From Streptomyces sp. R44 (GTDB taxonomy: Bacteria; Actinomycetota; Actinomycetes; Streptomycetales; Streptomycetaceae): a DNA stretch of 64,000 bases. The DNA is taken from the NCBI RefSeq assembly GCF_041053105.1, contig NZ_CP163444.1, forward strand, positions 6,914,501 to 6,978,500. Reading direction: 5' to 3'. Made by a program: the position numbers and the translations under genes. The number at the start of each line of letters is the position of its first letter. Position 1 is the stretch's first letter. The notes under the pieces are model-generated. The model worked only from the letters and a program-made list of their open reading frames with translations. It had not been told where the DNA came from and made no database searches. Positions 58,911 through 64,000 of this stretch are shown here, piece after piece.

Positions 58911-59465
58911 ATGCGCGCGATACGTGCCGCTTCCGCCGCCCTGCTCAGCGCCGTCGCCGTCGTGTCGGTCGCGCCCCTGGCCCTGGCCGGCGACGGCAAC
59001 AACAACATCACGTCGTTCGGCTTCTCCGTCACCCCCGCGACGATCGCCCCCGGCGGCACCGTCACCCTCACGTCCGAGGGCTGCGAAGTCCCGTCCGTGA
59101 CCGTCACCTCCACCGTGTTCGAGACCGTGACCCTCAACGAGGGCCGCCCGGGCACCGCGACCGTGGACGTCGACGCCAAGGCCGGCGCCCAGTACGAGAT
59201 CACCTTCGACTGCAAGGGCGAGCGGGGCACCGCGCCGCTCACCATCACCCCGGGCGGCGACACCGGCGGCACCACCGGACACGACACCGCCACCCACACC
59301 GGAGCCCACAAGGGCGTGAAGGCCGGCTACGGAACCGCCGCCGCCTCCGGCGCCGACACCGACGGGCTCGGCACCACCGAAGTCGTCACCGGCGTCCTGC
59401 TCATCGCCGGAGCGCTCGGCGCCGCCGTCGTGCTCACCCGCCGCCGCGCCGACGGCCGCACCTGA
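58911..59465 (+). CDS. Secreted, C-terminally membrane-anchored protein (sortase neighbour)
   Basis: This 184-aa protein has a signal peptide (hydrophobic 8-24, cleavage at LALAG near 26). A beta-rich extracellular domain (about 30-120: SFGFSVTPATIAPGGTVTLTSEGC..., two Cys likely disulfide-linked) and a Gly/Thr/His-rich linker follow. A C-terminal hydrophobic helix (about 157-175) then leads into the basic tail RRRADGRT. This is the order of a cell-wall sorting signal, but no LPXTG or LAXTG is seen before the helix; the local text reads TDGLGTTEVV. It is followed by a class F sortase gene, which makes it a candidate substrate. The ATG follows TGGAGG. Confidence 0.8.
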   Translation: MRAIRAASAALLSAVAVVSVAPLALAGDGNNNITSFGFSVTPATIAPGGTVTLTSEGCEVPSVTVTSTVFETVTLNEGRPGTATVDVDAKAGAQYEITFDCKGERGTAPLTITPGGDTGGTTGHDTATHTGAHKGVKAGYGTAAASGADTDGLGTTEVVTGVLLIAGALGAAVVLTRRRADGRT

Positions 59466-59491
59466 CGGCCGGGCCCCGGGGGCCAGAAACG

Positions 59492-59532
59492 GCCCCTCCG
59501 CCCCGGTGTGACGAGGTCCGGGGCGGAGGGGC
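59492..59532 (+). terminator. Strong hairpin between the anchored-protein gene and the sortase gene
   Basis: GCCCCTCCGCCCCGG (59492-59506) is perfectly complementary to 59518-59532 over an 11-base loop, giving a 15-base stem. It lies 27 bases after the first gene's stop, so transcription of the sortase gene may depend on readthrough or a separate promoter. Confidence 0.65.
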
Positions 59533-59536
59533 GCCA

Positions 59537-59599
59537 GCACACGGCGCACGACACACGACACACGGCGCACTGCACACGGCGCACGGCACACGGCACACG
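59537..59599 (+). repeat. Degenerate short tandem repeat of CACACGGCGCAC type
   Basis: Units of 6-14 bases such as GCACACGGCGCAC and GACACAC follow one another up to the sortase ribosome binding site (GAGGAGGAG at 59600-59608). No protein is credible in this stretch. Confidence 0.7.
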
Positions 59600-59614
59600 A
59601 GGAGGAGCGCGGAC

Positions 59615-60307
59615 GTGGGGCGTGCGGACGGCACGGGAGGCCCGGACGGCACGGCACAGCCGGACCGCACCGGACGGCGCGGCGCCTGGGGCGTCGTCGC
59701 CGTCGTCCTCCTCGTCGGCGTCCACCTCGTGCGCGGCGGTACGGGGGAGCTCCAGGGGTCCGGCCCGCCGCAGCCCCTCGCCGCGGCCGCGCCCGACGGG
59801 ACCCGCGCCGGCCTCGCAGCCCTCGCCCCCTTGCCCGTACCCCCTCCGCTGCCCGCCTCGCCCCCGGTCCGGGTCCGCGTCCCCGCCGTCCGCGTCGACG
59901 CCGCCGTCACCGGGGTGGGACTCGACGCCGACGGCTGGATCGAGGCCCCGCCGCCCGAGGACGGCCGGCTCGCGGGCTGGTTCACCGGCGCGGTCACCCC
60001 CGGCGAGCGCGGCACCGCCGTCGTCGTCGGCCACGTCGACACCCCGAACGGCCGGGCCGTCTTCTACGACCTCGGCGCCCTTGCCAAGGGACACCGCGTC
60101 GAGATCGCCCGCCGCGACGGCAGGACCGCCGTCTTCGCCGTGTACGGGGTCGAGGTCGTCCCCAAGCAGAACTTCCCCGCCGAACGGGTCTACGGCGACG
60201 CCGACGTCCCCGAACTGCGCCTGATCACCTGCGGCGGCACCTTCACCGAGGAGAACGGCTACGCCGGCAACGTGGTCGTCTCGGCCCGTCTGGTCGAGGT
60301 GCGCTGA
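59615..60307 (+). CDS. Class F sortase
   Basis: This 230-aa membrane-anchored cysteine transpeptidase has one N-terminal helix (residues about 23-40), an extracytoplasmic Pro/Ala linker (50-85) and the sortase barrel. The catalytic triad is H140 (VVVGHVDT), C206 (LITCGGTF) and R225 (VVSARLVE). Class F sortases of actinomycetes attach proteins to the cell wall. Its gene follows an anchored secreted protein, a likely client. GTG 59615 was chosen because of the GAGGAGGAG site; upstream in-frame sequence comes from short tandem repeats. Confidence 0.92.
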   Translation: MGRADGTGGPDGTAQPDRTGRRGAWGVVAVVLLVGVHLVRGGTGELQGSGPPQPLAAAAPDGTRAGLAALAPLPVPPPLPASPPVRVRVPAVRVDAAVTGVGLDADGWIEAPPPEDGRLAGWFTGAVTPGERGTAVVVGHVDTPNGRAVFYDLGALAKGHRVEIARRDGRTAVFAVYGVEVVPKQNFPAERVYGDADVPELRLITCGGTFTEENGYAGNVVVSARLVEVR

Positions 60308-60349
60308 CCACCCTCTTCTCCCCACCCGAACCCTTCTTTGTCCCCAGGC

Positions 60350-60388
60350 GGGAAAAAGTGGGGCCGGATTCCTGCGCAACTTCTTCCC
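60350..60388. promoter_or_regulatory. Imperfect inverted repeat upstream of the ROK regulator
   Basis: GGGAAAAAGT (60350-60359) and ACTTCTTCCC (60379-60388) match at nine of ten positions, with a 19-base gap. The site is unusually A-rich for this genome and lies 70-108 bases before the ROK start. It may be the operator bound by that regulator or the terminator of the sortase gene. Confidence 0.4.
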
Positions 60389-60457
60389 ACCCCGGTACGC
60401 CACTGCTACGTTCCCCTCGAAAGCCCGAACACGAGCGTGTGCGAGAGGGAGGGACGC

Positions 60458-61648
60458 GTGAGGCGCATGACGGCACGACCTGCCAACCGGCACCAGGCGC
60501 GACTCCTCCGGCTGTTGCGCGACGGAGGACCCAACTCCCGCGCGCAGCTGGGAGACCAGATCGACCTCTCGCGCTCCAAGCTCGCCGTCGAGGTCGACCG
60601 GCTCCTGGAGACCGGCCTCGTCGTCGCCGACGGCCTCGCCGCCTCCCGCGGCGGCCGCCGCTCGCACAACATCCGCCTCGCGCCCGAACTCCGCTTCCTC
60701 GGCATCGACATCGGCGCCACGTCCATCGACGTGGCCGTCACCAACGCCGAGCTGGAGGTGCTCGGGCACCTCAACCACCCCATGGACGTCCGCGAGGGCC
60801 CCGTCGCCGTCTTCGAACAGGCCTTGTCGATGGCGGCGAAGCTCCGCTCCACGGGCATCGCGGAAGGATTCGACGGCGCCGGCATCGGCGTCCCCGGACC
60901 CGTCCGCTTCCCCGAGGGCGTCCCCGTCGCACCCCCGATCATGCCCGGCTGGGACGGCTTCCCCGTACGGGAGGCCCTCAGCCAGGAACTCGGCTGCCCC
61001 GTCATGGTCGACAACGACGTGAACCTCATGGCCATGGGGGAGCAGCACGCCGGCGTCGCCCGCTCCGTCGGCGACTTCCTCTGCGTCAAGATCGGCACCG
61101 GCATCGGCTGCGGCATCGTCGTCGGCGGCGAGGTCTACCGCGGTACGACGGGCAGCGCCGGCGACATCGGACACATCCAGGTCGAACCCGAGGGCCGCCC
61201 CTGCGCCTGCGGCAACAACGGCTGCCTGGAAGCCCACTTCAGCGGCGCCGCCCTGGCCCGCGACGCCGAGGATGCGGCGCGCGCCGGCCGCTCGGAGGAG
61301 CTCGCCGCCCGCCTCGCGGCGGCCGGACACCTCACCGGCGCCGACGTCGCCGCGGCCGCCGCCGCGGGCGACGCCACCTCACTCGCCCTCATCCGCGAGG
61401 GCGGCAACCGGGTCGGGCAGGTCATCGCCGGACTCGTCAGCTTCTTCAACCCCGGTCTGGTGGTGATCGGCGGCGGCGTCACCGGCCTCGGTCACAACCT
61501 CCTCGCCAGTGTCCGCACCCAGGTCTACCGGCAGTCCCTGCCCCTGGCCACCGGCAACCTCCCCATCGTCCTGGGCGAGCTCGGCCAGACCGCCGGCGTC
61601 ACCGGCGCGGCCCGCCTCATCAGCGACCACCTCTTCTCCCCGGCGTAA
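60458..61648 (+). CDS. ROK family transcriptional regulator (sugar-responsive)
   Basis: This 396-aa repressor has an N-terminal winged helix (residues about 8-60: LLRLLRDGGPNSRAQLGDQIDLSRSKLAVEVDRLLETGLV) and a C-terminal ROK domain with a sugar kinase-like ATP fold (LGIDIGATSIDVAV at about 81-94). The zinc site C249-x-C251-x4-C256 (PCACGNNGCLE) is complete. Such proteins repress sugar-uptake genes until the sugar or its phosphate binds. The next genes form a ribose-type ABC importer, the likely target. GTG 60458 follows GAGGGAGGGA. Confidence 0.93.
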   Translation: MRRMTARPANRHQARLLRLLRDGGPNSRAQLGDQIDLSRSKLAVEVDRLLETGLVVADGLAASRGGRRSHNIRLAPELRFLGIDIGATSIDVAVTNAELEVLGHLNHPMDVREGPVAVFEQALSMAAKLRSTGIAEGFDGAGIGVPGPVRFPEGVPVAPPIMPGWDGFPVREALSQELGCPVMVDNDVNLMAMGEQHAGVARSVGDFLCVKIGTGIGCGIVVGGEVYRGTTGSAGDIGHIQVEPEGRPCACGNNGCLEAHFSGAALARDAEDAARAGRSEELAARLAAAGHLTGADVAAAAAAGDATSLALIREGGNRVGQVIAGLVSFFNPGLVVIGGGVTGLGHNLLASVRTQVYRQSLPLATGNLPIVLGELGQTAGVTGAARLISDHLFSPA

Positions 61649-61671
61649 CCGCCGGTCCGTGGGCACACGTT

Positions 61672-61705
61672 CCTCCCCCGAACTCCGTCCGGGGGGACCC
61701 CCAGG
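61672..61705 (-). repeat. REP-like palindromic element, intergenic copy (copy B)
   Basis: Read on the minus strand, this 34-base stretch matches 35744-35776 at most positions (GGGGG, CCCCCGGACGGAGT, CGGGGGAG are shared). It can form two adjacent hairpins. Here it lies 24 bases after the ROK stop, a position where it may act as terminator or stabilise the message end. Confidence 0.75.
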
Positions 61706-61829
61706 CGGAACGGGTGGGCACACACCACCCACCGGGCCGCATCCGCCCGCCCACCCCCGAACCCCACCACCCCAGGCCACCCCACCGCCGGACGGCCACC
61801 CGCACCCGCCCGCCGAGGGGACCCCCGTC

Positions 61830-63347
61830 ATGCCCCAGAACCACCCACCCCTGCTCACCATGTCCGGAATCACCAAGTCCTTCCCCGGCGTCCGCGCCCT
61901 CGACGGCGTGGACCTCGACGTCACCCCCGGCGAGGTCCACTGCCTCCTCGGCCAGAACGGCGCCGGCAAATCCACCCTCATCAAGGTCCTCGCCGGCGCC
62001 CACCAGCCCGACGACGGGCACATCACCTGGAACGGCGAACCCGTCCGGCTCCGCTCCCCGAGCGCCGCCGTCCGCCTCGGCATCGCCACCATCTACCAGG
62101 AGCTCGACCTCGTCGAAGGCCTCACCGTCGCCGAGAACGTCCACCTCGGACACGAGCCCACCACCGCCGGCTTCGTCCGCACCCGCGCCGCACGGGCCAC
62201 CACCACCGCACTCCTCACACGCCTCGGCCACCCCGAGATCGACCCCGCCCGCCGCGTCGGCGAACTCTCCGCCGCCCAGCAGCAGATCGTCTCCATGGCC
62301 CGCGCCCTCTCCCACGACGTCCGTCTCATCGTCATGGACGAACCCTCCGCCGCCCTCGACCCCGACGAGGTCGACAACCTCTTCCGGATCGTCGCCGACC
62401 TCACCGCGGAAGGCGTCGCCGTCGTCTACATCTCCCACCGCCTGGAGGAGATCCGCCGCATCGGCGACCGCGTCACCGTCCTCAAGGATGGCCGGGCCGT
62501 CGCCCGCGGACTGCCCGCCGCGACCACCCCCACCCGGGACGTCGTCGCCCTCATGACCGGCCGGGACGTCCCGTACGTCTTCCCGGACCGGCCCGACCGG
62601 ACCCCCACCACCGAACCCGTCCTCCGCGTCCAGGGCCTCGCCAGGAAAGGGGAGTTCGAGCCGCTCGACCTCGAACTGCGCCCCGGGGAGATCGTCGGCC
62701 TCGCCGGGCTCGTCGGCTCCGGCCGCTCGGAGATCCTGGAGACCGTCTACGGGGCGCGCAGACCCACCGCCGGCCGCGTCCTCGTCGACGGGCGGCCCCT
62801 GCGGCCCGGCAGCGTCCCCGCCGCAGTCCGCGCTGGCCTCGGCCTCGCCCCCGAGGAACGCAAGGCCCAGGGCCTGCTCCTCCTCGAATCCGTCACCCGC
62901 AACGTCTCCCTCTCCTCCCTCGCCCGCTTCTCCCGGGCCGGCTGGATCGACCGCACCGCCGAACGGGCGACCGCCAGGGCCGCGACCCGCGAGCTGTCCC
63001 TCCGCCCCGACCACCCCGACGCCCGCGTCCGCACCCTCTCCGGCGGCAACCAGCAGAAAGCGGTCCTCGCCCGCTGGCTGCTCCGCGGCTGCCGGGTCCT
63101 CCTCCTCGACGAACCCACCCGCGGCGTCGACGTCGGCGCCCGCGCCGAGCTGTACGCCGTCATCCGCCGCCTCGCCGACGACGGCCTCGCCGTCCTCCTC
63201 GTCTCCAGCGAGGTCCCCGAAGTCCTCGGCCTCGCCGACCGCGTCCTGGTCCTGCGCGAGGGCCGGGTCGTCCACGAGGCGCCCGCCCGCGACCTCGACG
63301 AACACCGCGTACTCGACCTCGTGATGGAAGGGAGTCCGACGGCATGA
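61830..63347 (+). CDS. Sugar ABC transporter ATP-binding protein (RbsA/MglA type, two nucleotide-binding domains)
   Basis: This 505-aa fused ATPase of the ribose/galactose/xylose CUT2 family has two domains. Domain 1 has Walker A GQNGAGKST at 41-49, signature ELSAAQQQI and Walker B LIVMDEPSAALD. Domain 2 (about 250-505) has the degenerate Walker A GLVGSGRSE, signature LSGGNQQKA and Walker B LLLDEPTRGVDVG, so it mostly serves structure and regulation. It powers uptake of a monosaccharide. The ATG is at 61830. The stop overlaps the permease start as ATGA. It is probably repressed by the ROK protein. Confidence 0.93.
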   Translation: MPQNHPPLLTMSGITKSFPGVRALDGVDLDVTPGEVHCLLGQNGAGKSTLIKVLAGAHQPDDGHITWNGEPVRLRSPSAAVRLGIATIYQELDLVEGLTVAENVHLGHEPTTAGFVRTRAARATTTALLTRLGHPEIDPARRVGELSAAQQQIVSMARALSHDVRLIVMDEPSAALDPDEVDNLFRIVADLTAEGVAVVYISHRLEEIRRIGDRVTVLKDGRAVARGLPAATTPTRDVVALMTGRDVPYVFPDRPDRTPTTEPVLRVQGLARKGEFEPLDLELRPGEIVGLAGLVGSGRSEILETVYGARRPTAGRVLVDGRPLRPGSVPAAVRAGLGLAPEERKAQGLLLLESVTRNVSLSSLARFSRAGWIDRTAERATARAATRELSLRPDHPDARVRTLSGGNQQKAVLARWLLRGCRVLLLDEPTRGVDVGARAELYAVIRRLADDGLAVLLVSSEVPEVLGLADRVLVLREGRVVHEAPARDLDEHRVLDLVMEGSPTA

Positions 63348-64000
63348 CGCTCACCAGCCCGGCCGAGGTGCCGGCCCGGGAAGGCCGCCGCCGCGCACTC
63401 GGCCTGAGGGCCGACGTCCGCAACCTGTCCCTGCTCGGCGTCCTGGCCGCCCTGGTCGCCGTCGGCGGCCTCACCCGGCCCGCAGAGTTCCTCGCCACCT
63501 CCAACCTCCAGCTCGTCCTGACGCAGGCCTCCGTCATCGGCGTCGTCACCGTCGGCATGACCTTCGTCATCACGAGCGGCGGCATCGACCTCTCCGTCGG
63601 CGCGATCGTCGCCCTCGCCTCCGTCTGGGCCACCACCCTCGCCACCCAGGAGTTCGGCTTCGCCGGCATCCTCTTCACGGCGGTGGTCGTCGGCCTCGGC
63701 TGCGGCCTGGTGAACGGCGTCCTCGTCGCGTACGGCGGGATGGTCCCCTTCATCGCCACCCTCGCGATGCTCGCCTCCGCCCGCGGTCTCGCCCTGCAGA
63801 TCACCGACGGCAGGACGCAGATCGTCACCGTCCCGTCCGTCCTCGACCTCGGCGTCCCCGACGCCTACGTCCTCGGGATCCCGCCGCTGGTCCTCGTCTT
63901 CGCCGCCGTCACCGCCGCCGGCTGGGTCGTGCTCAACCGCACCACCTTCGGCCGCCGCACGATCGCCGTCGGCGGCAACCCCGAGGCGGCCCGCCTCGCC
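63344..64000 (+). CDS. Sugar ABC transporter permease (RbsC-like), C-terminus cut by the window edge
   Basis: The first 219 residues of a CUT2-family permease are visible. After a basic tail, hydrophobic helices begin at about residue 28; the family motif TSGGIDLSVGAIVALASV is at about 78-95, and further helices follow with the VNGVLVAYGGMVPFIATLAMLASARG region. The segment GRRTIAVGGNPEAARLA, where the window ends, is the typical loop that docks the ATPase (EAA-like). It is coupled to the ATPase gene by an ATGA overlap; a substrate-binding lipoprotein gene should follow beyond the window. Confidence 0.92.
   Translation, partial: MTLTSPAEVPAREGRRRALGLRADVRNLSLLGVLAALVAVGGLTRPAEFLATSNLQLVLTQASVIGVVTVGMTFVITSGGIDLSVGAIVALASVWATTLATQEFGFAGILFTAVVVGLGCGLVNGVLVAYGGMVPFIATLAMLASARGLALQITDGRTQIVTVPSVLDLGVPDAYVLGIPPLVLVFAAVTAAGWVVLNRTTFGRRTIAVGGNPEAARLA

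Overview
This window looks like a stretch of a Streptomyces (or closely related actinomycete) chromosome. Base composition is very G+C rich, third codon positions are almost always G or C, GTG starts are common, genes are often joined by 4-base ATGA or GTGA overlaps, and I saw no in-frame TTA codon in the genes called. I see no rRNA, tRNA, CRISPR array, insertion sequence or prophage. Gene content is mostly regulators, peptidases, transporters, methyltransferases and conserved hypotheticals, as in a chromosome arm or its border with the core.

Layout. 1-7.2 kb: a truncated 3-hydroxyacyl-CoA dehydrogenase, a HEAT-repeat protein, an MFS exporter, a RidA protein, a secreted tripeptidyl-aminopeptidase-like hydrolase, a radical-SAM protein behind a LexA-type SOS box, and an SRPBCC protein. 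7.4-13 kb: an MFS exporter fused to three carboxypeptidase-regulatory-like domains and two large hypothetical proteins. 13-18.2 kb: a compact four-peptidase operon (M55 DppA-like, M20, S9, S66), apparently for breaking down D-amino-acid or cell-wall peptides. 18.3-22.9 kb: a FadR-type GntR regulator divergent from a secreted CocE-like hydrolase with two palindromic operators between them, then a second GntR regulator followed by adenosine deaminase, with the same TTGTC-N-GACAA palindrome at both gene starts.

23-33.7 kb: small membrane and PASTA-like proteins, acetyltransferases, a DUF5107/TPR protein, a methyltransferase, a Tat-exported sulfite-oxidase-like enzyme, and then the most unusual stretch. 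There an aminotransferase-like protein with no lysine at all is joined by overlapping start and stop codons to a 29-residue mini-ORF and a metallo-beta-lactamase-fold hydrolase. On the other strand a second such hydrolase is joined to a DedA membrane protein through a tandemly duplicated 29-bp junction that encodes the same ten-residue peptide twice.

33.8-48.5 kb: a membrane-anchored alkaline-phosphatase-like protein whose coding sequence holds a REP-like palindrome, an amino-acid permease, IclR, XRE, WYL and AraC regulators each next to a likely target, LtrA, pterin dehydratase and two methyltransferases. 48.5-57.5 kb: a ricin-type lectin, a SUKH-4-like immunity protein, an aldo/keto reductase, an acyl-CoA ligase, a LysR regulator divergent from a bile-acid-symporter-type transporter, an isochorismatase-fold hydrolase coupled to a [2Fe-2S] protein, and FdhD. 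57.8-64 kb: an orphan KAS III enzyme, a wall- or membrane-anchored secreted protein with a structured leader followed by a class F sortase, and a ROK regulator heading a ribose-type ABC sugar importer that runs off the right edge.
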